64,000 nucleotides of DNA from Astrobacterium formosum (lineage in GTDB: Bacteria > Pseudomonadota > Alphaproteobacteria > Rhizobiales > Xanthobacteraceae): assembly GCA_030848545.1 (NCBI GenBank), contig JAVDCA010000004.1, positions 1 through 64,000 on the forward strand. Reading direction: 5' to 3'. Under the pieces are notes generated by a model. That model did not search any database. It was not told the DNA's origin and saw only the letters and a list, made by a program, of their open reading frames with translations. Position 1 is the stretch's first letter; every line of letters begins with the position of its first letter. This document shows positions 29,801 to 38,958 of this stretch, piece by piece. The translations under genes and the position numbers were made by a program.

Positions 29801-32800
29801 TCGCATCCCCGGCCGTGGCACGCATGGTGAGCCTGGCGCCGACACCGGCCGGCCGATTGGATGTGTCGGTTGCGGACGCACGCAGCTTGCGGCTGACGGC
29901 GCGGCGGACCTGGCGGTTCTTCGAAACCTTCGTGACCCCGGTCGATCACATGCTGCCGCCGGACAATTTCCAGGAGGATCCGGCGCCGGCGCTGGCGCAC
30001 CGGACGTCGCCGACCAATATCGGCCTCTATCTCCTGTCGGTGGTGAGCGCACGCGACTTCGGATGGATCGGAAACGCGGAGGCGACCGAACGCCTGGAAG
30101 CGACCTTGGCGACGATGCGCGGCATGCAGCGTTTCCGTGGACACTTCTATAACTGGTACGATACGCGCGATCTGCGGCCGCTCGATCCGCGCTATGTCTC
30201 CTCCGTCGACAGCGGCAACCTGGCCGGACACCTGATCGCGCTCGCCAACGCTGCCGAGGAATGGACAGCGCCTTCGACCGATCCCGTGCGCCGCCTCGCC
30301 GGTGTCGCCGACGCGCTCGATCTCGCCGCAGAGGAGGCGGCCCGTCTCAACGATGGACGTCGGACGCAGACTGTGAGTTGGCAGCAACTCGACGAGGCGC
30401 TCGCGGCGTTGTCGTCGGCGATCGCCCATCCGCCGGCGGGAGATTGCGAGTTGCGGTCTTGGCTGGTGCGGCTTGCCGGCGATGCCGAGACCCTGGGCGA
30501 TATCGCGGGAGCTCTCGCCATCGAACGCGGCGACGACACCGGCGGGGACCTTCTGTTCTGGATCGGGGCCGCCCGCGACGCCATCCGGTCCCACCTTCGC
30601 GACCGCGAGCCGCAAAAGGACACCGACCTCAACCCTCGGCTCGAAGCCCTGGCTGCGGCCGCCCGTTCGCTGGCATCCGGCATGGAGTTCGGCTTCCTGC
30701 TCGACCGCGAGCGCATGCTGTTATCCATCGGCTACTCGGTGCCGGAAGGCCTTCTGGATTCGAACTGCTACGACCTTTTGGCTTCGGAGGCGCGCCTAGC
30801 GAGCTTCGTGGCCATCGCCAAAGGCGATATCCCGGCCCGGCATTGGTTCCGCCTCGGCCGCTCGGTGGCGCCGATCGCCCACGGGGCAGCGCTGATCTCG
30901 TGGTCGGGCTCGATGTTCGAATATCTCATGCCGTCGCTGGTCATGCGGGCGCCGGCAGGAAGCCTGCTCGAACAGACCAGCCACCTGATCGTCCGGCGCC
31001 AGATCGATTACGCGACCTCCCGCGACAGGCCATGGGGCATCTCCGAGTCCGCCTACAATGCTCGCGATCTCGAGTTTACGTATCAGTATTCGAATTTCGG
31101 GGTCCCAGGCCTCGGCCTGAAGCGCGGACTCGGCGAGAACATGGTCGTGGCGCCCTATGCGAGCGCGCTTGCCGCCATGGTCGCCCCCCATGCCGCCGTC
31201 GCCAATCTGGCGCGCCTGGCCGAAGCGGGAGGCCGGGGGCGCTATGGGTTTTACGAGGCACTGGACTACACGGCGAGCCGCGTCCCCGACGGCGTCGACG
31301 TCGCGGTGGTGCATGCCTTCATGGCCCATCACCAGGGCATGACCATCGTCGCCATCGCCGATGCCCTGCTGGATGGCCGCATGCGAGCCCGGTTCCATGC
31401 CGAACCGATGGTTCAGGCGACCGAACTGATGCTGCAGGAACGCACGCCCCGCGACGTTGCGGTGGAGCGGCCGTGGGCGGCCGAGGTCCAGTCGGGCGGA
31501 CGCAACCGGGAGGTGGACCAGCCCGGGGGCCGGCGCTTCACGTCCGCTCAGCAAGCGACTCCCGCCGCTCATCTGCTTTCGAACGGCAATCTTGCGACGA
31601 TGCTGACGACGGCCGGGTCAGGATACACACGCTGGGGTGACATCGCCGTCACCCGCTGGCGCGAAGACGCCACCTGTGACGACTCCGGGTCCTACGTTTT
31701 CCTCAGAGATGTCCGTGACGGCCGGACGTGGTCGGCCGGCTTTCAGCCGAGCGGGGCCGAGCCGGATAAATACCAGGTGTCGTTCAACGAGGATCACGCC
31801 ACCTTCACTCGCAACGATGGATCACTGACGACGACATTGGACGTGATCGTCTCGACCGAGCACGACGCCGAAGTGCGCCGCGTGTCGGTGTCCAATCACG
31901 GCGATCGCACCCGCGAAATCGAGATCACTTCCTATGCCGAACTGGTCATGGCCCGGCACATCGACGACGTCGCCCACCCGGCCTTCACGAAACTGTTCGT
32001 CGAGACCGAATACCTGGCCGACGTCGGCGCCATCGTGGCGACGCGCCGGCGCCGTTCGCCGACGGAGCCGGAAGTCTGGGCCGCCCACCTTGCCGTCGTC
32101 GCCGGCGACGCCGTCGGCAAAGCCGAGTTCGAAACCGACCGCGCGCGTTTTCTCGGTCGCAGCCGCGGCATCCGCACTCCGCTCGCCATGATCGATGGTC
32201 GGCCGCTGTCGGGTACGGTCGGCACCGTCCTGGATCCGATCTTCGCGCTGCGCCGGCGGGTACGGGTCGCGGCGGGCGCGACCGTGCGCGTCGCCTTCTG
32301 GACCGTGGTCGCCTCGACGCGCGAGGCCCTCCTCGACGGCATCGACAAGCAACGCGATACGACGGCTTACGCCCGCGCGGCGACGCTCGCTTGGACGCAG
32401 GCACAGGTGCAACTCCACCATCTGGGTATCGGCGCCGCCGAGGCTGCCCTGTTCCAGCGCATCGCCGGCTATGTGGTTCACGCCGCGCCGGCGCTGCGGC
32501 CGTCGTCGGACCGCATTCTGCGCGGCGCCGGCGCCCAATCGGGCCTGTGGTCGCAGGGCATCTCCGGCGATCTGCCCATCGTTCTCCTGCGCATCAGTGA
32601 CATCGAGGACATCGACGTCGCGCGCCAACTACTGCAGGCCCACCAGTATTGGCGCATGAAGCGCCTGGCCACCGACCTGGTGATCCTCAACGACCGTCAG
32701 TCGTCGTATGTCCAGGACCTTCAGGTGGCGATCGAATCCCATGTACGCGCCGGCCAATCGCGTTCCCAATTGGTCGGTGATGCGCTTGCCGGCCGGGTGT

Positions 32801-35400
32801 TCGTCCTGCGCGCCGATCTGATGCCGGCCGAAACGGCCGCGCTTCTCTCCGCGGCGGCGCGTGTGGTGATCGTCGCGCAACGCGGCAGCCTGTTCGACCA
32901 GTTGGAGCGGATCGTCGACGTCAAGGCCATGCCGGTGCCGGCGCCGCTGCCCATTGCGGCGTCGCCAGCCGCGCCACGGCCCGCACTCGAACTCGAGTTT
33001 TTCAACGGCCTCGGCGGTTTCGCGCATGGTGGCCGGGAATACGTGACCATCCTGGGGCCCGGCCAGTCGACGCCGGCGCCGTGGATCAACGTGATCTCCA
33101 ACCCGAATTTCGGCTTCCAGGTGGCGACCGAAGGCTCCGGTTTCACCTGGGCGCTCAACAGTCGGGAAAACCAGATTACGCCATGGTCGAACGATCCGGT
33201 CAGCGACCGGCCGGGCGAAGTCTTCTATGTCCGTGACGAGGACAGCGGTTTTGTCTGGACCCCGACGGCCTTGCCGGTGCGCGACGAAACCGCCACTTAC
33301 GTGGCGCGCCACGGTCGCGGCTACAGCCGGTTCGAGTACGAGACCAACGGGGTCGCCACGGAACTGCTGCAATACGTACCGACCGACGCCGCGATCAAGA
33401 TCTCGCGGCTGACGCTGCGTAATCGCACCGGTCACGCCCGGCGCCTGTCCGTGACCGCCTATGTGGAATGGGTGCTCGGGCCGTCGCGGTCGTCCGCGAA
33501 CACGTTCGTGACGACGGAGATCGATTCCGTCACCGGCGCGATGTTCGCGCGCAATCCGTGGCGCACTGCTTTCGGATCGCATATCGCATTCCTCGACATG
33601 AAGGGCGAGCAGACCGAGTGGAGCGGTGACCGTCGCTCCTTCATAGGTCGCAACCGGACGCTCGCCGATCCGGCCGCACTCGCCGGCGATGCGGCGCTTT
33701 CGAGTACGGTCGGGGCCGGACTGGACCCGTGCGGAGCGCAGCGTGCGATGGTGGAGCTCGCACCGTACGCAAGCGCCGAAGTCGTCGTCTTCCTCGGCGA
33801 GGCGGCCGATGCCGACACCGCCCGGCTTCTGGTCGTGCGATACCGCGCGACGGACCTCGACGCGGTGCTGGCCGACGTTACGCGCCATTGGGACGATGTC
33901 CTTGGCATGGTGACGGTCAAGACGCCGGACCGCACGATGGACATCATGCTGAACGGCTGGCTTCTCTATCAAACGCTCGCCTGCCGGGTCTGGGCGCGTT
34001 CGGGCTTCTACCAGGCGAGTGGTGCCTATGGATTCCGCGATCAGCTTCAGGACGGCATGGCGCTCGCACACGCGCGTCCGTCACTGACGCGAGAACATCT
34101 CCTGCGAGCGGCGGCACGGCAGTTCGTCGAAGGTGACGTCCAGCATTGGTGGCTTCCGCATTCCGGTCAGGGCGTGCGCTCGCTGATCTCCGACGACCGC
34201 GCTTGGCTCGCCTTCGCGACCGCGCACTATGTCGGGACGACCGGCGATGCCCGCATTCTCGACTGCGCGGTGCCGTTCCTGGAGGGGCAGCGGCTGCAAC
34301 CGGGGGAACACGACAGCTTCTTTCAACCGGCCGTCGCGGACACGACCGCCAGCCTGTTCGAGCACTGCGCCCGCGCGCTCGACCACAGCCTCGCGGTCGG
34401 AGCCCACGGCCTGCCCTTGATCGGCACCGGCGACTGGAACGACGGCATGAACCGCGTCGGCGAGGAGGGACGGGGCGAAAGCGTCTGGCTCGGCTGGTTC
34501 CTCCATGCCAGCCTGACCGCCTTCGCTCCTCTCGCCGAGGCACGCAAAGAGGCGGCGCGGGCGGAGCGGTGGCGCGCGCATGCCGCTGGCCTGAAAGACG
34601 CGCTGGAGCGCGAGGCGTGGGACGGGCACTGGTATCTACGCGGCTTCTTCGACGACGGCACGCCGTTCGGCGGGGCCGCCGGCGAGGAGTGTCGGATCGA
34701 TTCGTTGACGCAATCCTGGTCGGTGCTCTCCGGCGCGGCGGCCCCGGAGCGCGCGGTTGACGCCATGATGGCGGTCGAACGACACCTGATACAGGACGAG
34801 GCGTCGCTGGCGCTGCTGTTCGCACCACCCTTCGACAAAGCGCCGCTCGATCCCGGCTACATCAAGGGTTATCCGCCCGGCATTCGCGAGAACGGCGGGC
34901 AATATACCCATGCGGCCCTGTGGTCGGTGATGGCCTATGCGGCGCTCGGCGACGGCGACAGGGCGATCAGGCTGTTCTCGCTTCTCAATCCCGTCAACCA
35001 TGCACGCACGCGCGCCGAGGTGCATCGCTACAAGGTGGAGCCCTATGTGGTCGCCGCCGACGTCTACGCCAAGCGGCCCCATGTCGGGCGCGGCGGCTGG
35101 ACCTGGTACACCGGATCGGCCGGATGGATGCAGCGCGCCGGCATCGAAGCGATCCTCGGCGTGCGCTTCGAAGGCGGCTTCCTGACCATCGATCCTCGTA
35201 TTCCCAAGAAGTGGCCAGGCTTCGAGATCGTTATTCGCTATCGATCGGCGCAGTATGCCATCACCGTGGACAATACGGACGGCGCCGGCCACGGCGTTCG
35301 TATGGCCAAGCTCGATGGAATGGTGATCGAAACGCGGCCCCTGCGCATTGCCGTGGTCGATGACGGGGCGGTTCACGGTGTCGACGTTCGGCTCGGCTGA
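26848..35400 (+). CDS. ndvB: cyclic beta-1,2-glucan synthase (NdvB/ChvB/Cgs-like)
   Basis: About 2,850 residues, matching family size. The GT84 glycosyltransferase region has DSDTKLP at about residue 632 and QRHHRWARGDW at about 777, flanked by membrane segments. A glycoamylase-like domain follows (SWSGSMFEYLMPSLVMRAP, then YASALAAMVAP). The GH94 phosphorylase-like C-terminal part holds GTGDWNDGMNRVGEEG near 2528. The enzyme starts, elongates, cyclises and length-controls periplasmic osmoregulated glucans. TTG at 26848 with GAAGAAAGG is preferred; GTG at 26791 is an alternative. No ndvA/chvA exporter lies nearby. Confidence 0.95.
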   Translation: MAALIHRLFGSGGPQSSWASPAPIREELFGIERLEDHARSLAAAQTIERNPPRGYQLAHRLRDNAAALLASYRSTVEALEKAEAITPAAEWLVDNYHLVERGIRQVRADLPAGFYRQLPKLASGPFAGYPRVFGLAWAFVAHTDSRFDADVLVRYVDAYQQVEPLTIGELWAVSITLRIVLIENLRRLAEQTVANRTARRSADELADRLLGIGEGAAGPAPEMLAAYEETVRSGAFVVQLVHRLRDQDPRVTPALSWLDARLTADGTTADAAVREVHRRQGATNVTVRNVITSMRMISDVDWKDLFERTSLVDRVLAAGSDFGAMDFQTRNLYRSAIEELARGSSRSEIDVAHLAVHAADAMRSVSEEQPDERRGDPGYHLLAGGRQAFETAVGYRLPLRHWATRLNRVLGIGGYMTAVACVAAIILALPVCLLVAMGLGAVTTGLLTALGMIPAVDVAIALVNRSVTFFFGATSLPALELRAGIPPDLRTVVAIPTLLTNVEAIIEQIERLEIHHLASPDGDLHFALLSDWTDAAAEQAPGDAALLAAAAAGIADLNRRYAPPQGGARFLLLHRRRVWNEGEGQWIGWERKRGKLHELNRLLRGAADTTFIDINGAPPDVPADVRYVVTLDSDTKLPRDTIRRLIGKMAHPLNRPRFDDAARRVVEGYAILQPRVTPSLPVGREGSLFQRTFSSLSGIDPYDSAISDVYQDLSGDGSYAGKGIYDVDAFETALAGRVPDSTLLSHDMFEGVFARAGLASDIEVVEEFPARYDVSVQRHHRWARGDWQLLPWIIGVPPRSSADEDRAGGLPALGRWKMLDNLRRTLSAPAAIAALMAGWMLPSGAALVWTLFVLGTIVLPTLIPVASGILPRNRDVTFGSHVRAVGEDLRLALTQSGLLIVFLAHQASLMLDATGRTLYRLLVSRRHLLEWTPAAQAKLGKRLDLAGYYRGMSGGVAIGAAAALVACLAGPGAWPLPALFAALWLASPAVARMVSLAPTPAGRLDVSVADARSLRLTARRTWRFFETFVTPVDHMLPPDNFQEDPAPALAHRTSPTNIGLYLLSVVSARDFGWIGNAEATERLEATLATMRGMQRFRGHFYNWYDTRDLRPLDPRYVSSVDSGNLAGHLIALANAAEEWTAPSTDPVRRLAGVADALDLAAEEAARLNDGRRTQTVSWQQLDEALAALSSAIAHPPAGDCELRSWLVRLAGDAETLGDIAGALAIERGDDTGGDLLFWIGAARDAIRSHLRDREPQKDTDLNPRLEALAAAARSLASGMEFGFLLDRERMLLSIGYSVPEGLLDSNCYDLLASEARLASFVAIAKGDIPARHWFRLGRSVAPIAHGAALISWSGSMFEYLMPSLVMRAPAGSLLEQTSHLIVRRQIDYATSRDRPWGISESAYNARDLEFTYQYSNFGVPGLGLKRGLGENMVVAPYASALAAMVAPHAAVANLARLAEAGGRGRYGFYEALDYTASRVPDGVDVAVVHAFMAHHQGMTIVAIADALLDGRMRARFHAEPMVQATELMLQERTPRDVAVERPWAAEVQSGGRNREVDQPGGRRFTSAQQATPAAHLLSNGNLATMLTTAGSGYTRWGDIAVTRWREDATCDDSGSYVFLRDVRDGRTWSAGFQPSGAEPDKYQVSFNEDHATFTRNDGSLTTTLDVIVSTEHDAEVRRVSVSNHGDRTREIEITSYAELVMARHIDDVAHPAFTKLFVETEYLADVGAIVATRRRRSPTEPEVWAAHLAVVAGDAVGKAEFETDRARFLGRSRGIRTPLAMIDGRPLSGTVGTVLDPIFALRRRVRVAAGATVRVAFWTVVASTREALLDGIDKQRDTTAYARAATLAWTQAQVQLHHLGIGAAEAALFQRIAGYVVHAAPALRPSSDRILRGAGAQSGLWSQGISGDLPIVLLRISDIEDIDVARQLLQAHQYWRMKRLATDLVILNDRQSSYVQDLQVAIESHVRAGQSRSQLVGDALAGRVFVLRADLMPAETAALLSAAARVVIVAQRGSLFDQLERIVDVKAMPVPAPLPIAASPAAPRPALELEFFNGLGGFAHGGREYVTILGPGQSTPAPWINVISNPNFGFQVATEGSGFTWALNSRENQITPWSNDPVSDRPGEVFYVRDEDSGFVWTPTALPVRDETATYVARHGRGYSRFEYETNGVATELLQYVPTDAAIKISRLTLRNRTGHARRLSVTAYVEWVLGPSRSSANTFVTTEIDSVTGAMFARNPWRTAFGSHIAFLDMKGEQTEWSGDRRSFIGRNRTLADPAALAGDAALSSTVGAGLDPCGAQRAMVELAPYASAEVVVFLGEAADADTARLLVVRYRATDLDAVLADVTRHWDDVLGMVTVKTPDRTMDIMLNGWLLYQTLACRVWARSGFYQASGAYGFRDQLQDGMALAHARPSLTREHLLRAAARQFVEGDVQHWWLPHSGQGVRSLISDDRAWLAFATAHYVGTTGDARILDCAVPFLEGQRLQPGEHDSFFQPAVADTTASLFEHCARALDHSLAVGAHGLPLIGTGDWNDGMNRVGEEGRGESVWLGWFLHASLTAFAPLAEARKEAARAERWRAHAAGLKDALEREAWDGHWYLRGFFDDGTPFGGAAGEECRIDSLTQSWSVLSGAAAPERAVDAMMAVERHLIQDEASLALLFAPPFDKAPLDPGYIKGYPPGIRENGGQYTHAALWSVMAYAALGDGDRAIRLFSLLNPVNHARTRAEVHRYKVEPYVVAADVYAKRPHVGRGGWTWYTGSAGWMQRAGIEAILGVRFEGGFLTIDPRIPKKWPGFEIVIRYRSAQYAITVDNTDGAGHGVRMAKLDGMVIETRPLRIAVVDDGAVHGVDVRLG

Positions 35401-35471
35401 GCGGCGCCGGGGCAAGTCGAAGAAAACCCACGCAAGTGCAGTTCCAGACTGAACGACAACAGGAGGACACG

Positions 35472-35615
35472 ATGGCGAAAGGCGAAATGAAGGGCAACCG
35501 AGAGGCCAAGAAGCCCAAGTCCGACAAGAACATGCCCAAAGGACCGGGTTCGGCCTACAAGCAGGCACAAGTGAAGGGAAGCGGCGCGCCCGTTCCGTTC
35601 GCGAAGAAAAAGTAG
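35472..35615 (+). CDS. 47-residue lysine-rich small protein
   Basis: A short frame, ATG at 35472 to TAG at 35613-35615, with a textbook AGGAGG ribosome site nine bases upstream. The product begins MAKGEMKGNREAKKPKSDKN and ends in a PVPFAKKK tail. It is about one third lysine and disordered, and probably binds nucleic acid or another polyanion. It follows the glucan synthase by 71 bases. It resembles short lysine-rich uncharacterised proteins in rhizobia, recalled without search. Confidence 0.75.
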   Translation: MAKGEMKGNREAKKPKSDKNMPKGPGSAYKQAQVKGSGAPVPFAKKK

Positions 35616-35822
35616 CGCCGTTCGCGCTGTCGCGATCGAAGACCAAGCAGATCGCTTTCACGGCCGTGTGGGCGGAATTTTGCGGAACCTCGCGACTCGG
35701 CGCCATCCGAAGCCGGGTCATGAGGCCGACGGTCGTAGCTTCCGTGGCCGGCCCGTTGAACTTGGGCTCGGTTTGTCGGCGGCGCCGAGCATCTCGATCG
35801 CCCTCGCGGTATGGCCGCGCTA
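35616..35822. other. intergenic stretch ending at the insertion sequence
   Basis: About 205 bases with no gene seen. It ends at a TA dinucleotide (35821-35822) where the IS630-type element is inserted. The sequence on the far side of the element continues without obvious reading-frame interruption. Confidence 0.4.
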
Positions 35823-35835
35823 GAGCAGATTCCCG

Positions 35836-36402
35836 TTAATCCAATCCGTATCCGGCGTGGGCGAAGAAGTTGATGCACTCGCTGGGCGTGAACTGTGAGA
35901 TGGCGTCGGCTGCGGCAGCTTCGAGCGCGTCGATGGTGCGGGCGGCGGCTTTGCGGACGAGTGCCTTGAGCTTGGCGAAGCCATTTTCGATGGGATTGAG
36001 ATCGGGCGAATAGGGCGGCAGGTAGAGCAGGATCGCACCGCGTTGCTCGATGGCCTGCCTGACGCCGAAGATCTTGTGGCCCGACAGATTGTCCATGACG
36101 ACGATGTCGCCCGGCTTGAGGGCCGGCGCCAGCATCTGTTCGACCCAGGCGCGGAAGTATTCTCCGTTCATCGGCCCGTCGAGCAGCATCGGGGCGATGA
36201 AGCCGCCGAGCGTCAACCCGCCGACGAAGGTGATGGTCTTCCAATGACCGTGCGGGATGGCGCAGTGGCAGCGCTCGCCCTTCGGCGCCCAGCCGCGCAG
36301 GCGCGCCATCTTGGTCGACAACCCGCTTTCGTCGATGAAGATCAGGCGCTCGGGATCGAGCTGTGTCTGGCCCGCAAACCACCTCTCGCGCGCCGCCTTC
36401 AC
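35836..36402 (-). CDS. IS630 transposase, catalytic part (orfB)
   Basis: The DDE catalytic half. [21 protein letters not shown] holds the first Asp, [10 protein letters not shown] the second and [16 protein letters not shown] the final Glu. The frame runs upstream past its first start codon to the A7 run and would be reached by a -1 shift from orfA, giving [22 protein letters not shown] across the junction. On its own it may also start at the GTG at 36402. Confidence 0.9.
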   Translation of the reverse strand: MKAARERWFAGQTQLDPERLIFIDESGLSTKMARLRGWAPKGERCHCAIPHGHWKTITFVGGLTLGGFIAPMLLDGPMNGEYFRAWVEQMLAPALKPGDIVVMDNLSGHKIFGVRQAIEQRGAILLYLPPYSPDLNPIENGFAKLKALVRKAAARTIDALEAAAADAISQFTPSECINFFAHAGYGLD

Positions 36403-36782
36403 ATCGGCGCGCTGCTGCTCGCCCGCATGTGCGGTCTTTTTTTATGCGTCATGTCGCGCCGGTCGAGGAACTTCCACACCGCCGTATGGACGACCTTGAC
36501 GCCACGCTCCTCGGCCAAACGCTCGGCCAATTCCTCCAACGTCGTATCCGGGGCTGCGGCGAGCACGCCGAGGATGAAGTCCGCATGTGTGTCCAGAACC
36601 GACCCCTTCGGCTTGCCTTGCCGGGCCGGGGCAACGGCTCCGGTGGCACGCTTCAACCGCGCCCACGCTCCCGCCGTCGCCTTGCTGATACAGAAACGCT
36701 TCGCCGCCGCGCCGGTCGACGTCCCGGTCTCGATCGCGGCTACGACGCGCTCGCGAAGATCGACGCTGTACGGCTTGCCCAT
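36399..36782 (-). CDS. IS630 transposase, DNA-binding part (orfA)
   Basis: 127 residues. The N-terminal helix-turn-helix ([26 protein letters not shown], helix-turn-helix near residues 20-45) and a second one with [22 protein letters not shown] are typical. The frame reaches an A7 run (minus strand, 36437-36443) where a -1 slip would join it to orfB. Without the slip it ends 11 codons later. Confidence 0.88.
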   Translation of the reverse strand: MGKPYSVDLRERVVAAIETGTSTGAAAKRFCISKATAGAWARLKRATGAVAPARQGKPKGSVLDTHADFILGVLAAAPDTTLEELAERLAEERGVKVVHTAVWKFLDRRDMTHKKRPHMRASSSAPM

Positions 36783-36872
36783 CGCTGCCTCCCTGTTGTT
36801 TGCAAACAGGAAATCAGCATTCGAAGCAGAAGGGAATCCCCGCCCGACTCACTTTTCAGGGAAGACGCTCTA

Positions 36873-37231
36873 GCGGTCGTGCTGCAGCTCCCTCTGTTGG
36901 TCTTTGAGACGATGATTGCCCATGCGAGCGAGTGACGTCGCGTCGGTCGAACTTCCTTGCCGCACGGGTCGGCCGCCGGCAGCGATCGAGCGCTTGTACA
37001 TGCTGCGCCGGCGTACCGCTACGACCTCACCGCTGCTTCCGACGGCGGACATTCTCGTCCCATGCGCCGGCAACACATCCACGATGGTATTTCGCCTCGG
37101 TCCGGATATGCTCTGCTCACCCGTCGCGGCGGAACGCCGGCCGTCACGGTCTCTGGCGCACAATGTCCGGCCGAATCCTCGCGCGCGTTGCGGTTGCGTG
37201 CTTCCCCGCAGCCGGAAAGGTCTTCAAGCCC
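36873..37231. other. intergenic region downstream of the IS element
   Basis: 359 bases before the methyltransferase start. No frame with a ribosome site and recognised family was seen. The promoter of the following gene must lie here, but no convincing -35/-10 pair was picked out. Confidence 0.4.
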
Positions 37232-37966
37232 ATGAGCGCCCTGTTCGAAGAACTGGACTACCAGCCGACGCCGATCGGCGCGCTCAGTCTCCGCCGACGC
37301 CGCGAACTCTCGCTGGGCGTCGATGTTTTCGAAATCAAGCTCGGCGACCAGTTTCTGATGTCGAGCCTGTTCACGGTCTCGGAAATCGCGCTCGCCCGAC
37401 TCGGCCTCGGCGCGCTGTCCGGCTGCGGGCTGGACGTCGTGGTCGGGGGCCTCGGTCTCGGTTATACGGCTCAGGCGGTGCTGGAGCACGGCTCGGTCCG
37501 ATCGCTGATCGTCGTCGAGTTGCTGGCGCCCGTCATCGATTGGCACTGTGATGCCGTACTGCCGCTCGGGCCGACGCTGACGCGGGATCCGCGTTGCCGA
37601 TTTCGCCAAGGAGACTTTTTTGCCCTGGCGGCAGGCGAGACCGGATTCGATCCCGAGGCGCCGGGCAGGCGGTTCGACGCCATCCTGGCCGACATCGACC
37701 ATTCTCCGGACGCGTTGCTCGACGACCACAATGCCGGCTTCTACCGGCCGGCCGGTCTTCTCGCCCTCGCGGCGCATCTTCGGCCGGGCGGCGTGTTCGG
37801 CCTGTGGTCCAACGACAAGCCCGATCCGAATTTCGTCGGCCGGCTACGAGACGTGTTTGCGGACGCCTGGGCGGAGCCGGTGACCTTCCACAATCCGATT
37901 CAGAACCGGCCCTATACCCAGACCGTCTATCTGGCTCGCATGCAATCGGAAAACACGAGTGCCTAG
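37232..37966 (+). CDS. spermidine-synthase-like SAM-dependent methyltransferase fold protein
   Basis: 244 residues. The Rossmann fold has glycine-rich VVVGGLGLGYTAQAVLEHG (motif I), an acidic end of strand two (LIVVELLAPVIDW) and RRFDAILADIDHSPDALL, which resembles the spermidine synthase family. The region binds SAM or decarboxylated SAM. The N-terminal LDYQPTPIGALSLRRRRELSL matches uncharacterised spermidine-synthase-like proteins rather than true SpeE. The start has only a weak GGAAAGG site. Its substrate is not known. Confidence 0.7.
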   Translation: MSALFEELDYQPTPIGALSLRRRRELSLGVDVFEIKLGDQFLMSSLFTVSEIALARLGLGALSGCGLDVVVGGLGLGYTAQAVLEHGSVRSLIVVELLAPVIDWHCDAVLPLGPTLTRDPRCRFRQGDFFALAAGETGFDPEAPGRRFDAILADIDHSPDALLDDHNAGFYRPAGLLALAAHLRPGGVFGLWSNDKPDPNFVGRLRDVFADAWAEPVTFHNPIQNRPYTQTVYLARMQSENTSA

Positions 37967-38074
37967 CTGAGCATTCCCATTCCGGGCGGGAATTCGCCGC
38001 AGGCTGCTCATTCGATATTGTCGGATCCACGATTGGCGCGACGACGGTCGCGGCGGTCCCCTGACAGCCGTATT

Positions 38075-38827
38075 TTACTCTGCTCGTTGCAAGGCCATGA
38101 GGAAGTTGACGCCGACATCCTTGGACAGCCGCAATTCCCGGGTCGACAGGCGCATGGTCACGCCGCTGACGTCGACGACGCGAAATCCGCTCGGGGCGAG
38201 TGCGCGCTCCAGCTCCACCGGCCTGCGGAATTTCCTCCAGTCGTGCGTTCCCTTCGGCAAGACCCGAAGCACGTATTCGGCCATGACGATCGCATACGCA
38301 AAGCTCTTTGCCGTGCGATTGATGGTCGACAAGATCAGAAGACCCCGCGGGCGCACCAGCTCCGCACACCGGCGAAGAAACGCATCGCAATCGGCGACGT
38401 GTTCGATCACCTCCATGGCCAGCACCACATCGAACCTTTCGCCGGCCGCAGCCATCGCTTCGGCCGTCGTGCATCGGTAATCGATGTCGAGGTCGCTCGC
38501 CAGCGCGTGGAGACGTGCGGCTTCGATCGCCAGTGGGGCGGGATCGACCCCGACGACGGTGGCGCCGAGCATGGCCAGCGGTTCGCACAGGACGCCGCCT
38601 CCACAACCAATGTCGACGATGCGCAGCCCGCGAAGGTCATCGGCTTGACCGGTTCGACGTTGTGTTTGGCCGGCTGCCCTGCAGATGAACGAGACGCGAG
38701 CCGGATTGTACTTATGGAGCCAGCGCGCGGGGCCGGTCGAGTCCCACCAATCCGCCATCGGAACGTCGAAACGCGCGATTGTTGCTTTGTCGATAGTCGA
38801 AACATCCGCCTGAGTGAACTGGTTCAT
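38075..38827 (-). CDS. ubiG: ubiquinone biosynthesis O-methyltransferase UbiG-like
   Basis: 250 residues. FDVPMADWWDSTGPARWLHKYNPARVSFI is the UbiG N-terminal hallmark. Motif I is VDIGCGGGVLCEPLA, and VVLAMEVIEHVADCDAFLR follows. UbiG methylates two hydroxyls in ubiquinone synthesis. ATG at 38827 with AGGGGTGG just upstream is chosen over a longer frame. A second, canonical ubiG may exist elsewhere, because this copy sits with unrelated methyltransferases. Confidence 0.85.
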   Translation of the reverse strand: MNQFTQADVSTIDKATIARFDVPMADWWDSTGPARWLHKYNPARVSFICRAAGQTQRRTGQADDLRGLRIVDIGCGGGVLCEPLAMLGATVVGVDPAPLAIEAARLHALASDLDIDYRCTTAEAMAAAGERFDVVLAMEVIEHVADCDAFLRRCAELVRPRGLLILSTINRTAKSFAYAIVMAEYVLRVLPKGTHDWRKFRRPVELERALAPSGFRVVDVSGVTMRLSTRELRLSKDVGVNFLMALQRAE

Positions 38828-38958
38828 ATCCACCCCTGAAAGAAGGCCGTTATAATTGACCGAGGGCAGTGGCCCGGACGGGGAGTACGGAACTCTCCCG
38901 GCCACCGCGTTGGAGTCATCTGTCCTGCCGGTCGTCTCAGAATGGCGTATTTATGGAT

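Larger units (their letters stand above)
35823..36870 (-). mobile_element. IS630-family insertion sequence, about 1,048 bp
   Basis: Imperfect terminal inverted repeats are seen: GAGCAGATTCCC at the left end against GAGCGTCTTCCC read from the right end (9 of 12 match). TA dinucleotides flank both ends (35821-35822 and 36871-36872), as expected for the TA target duplication of IS630/Tc1-mariner elements. It encodes an orfA/orfB transposase joined by a -1 shift. It looks complete and therefore possibly active. Confidence 0.88.

Noticed and set aside
36870-37163. 97-codon minus-strand frame beside the insertion sequence
   Set aside because: It ends at the TA target site, has no known family and its composition is Arg/Ser-rich as in chance frames.
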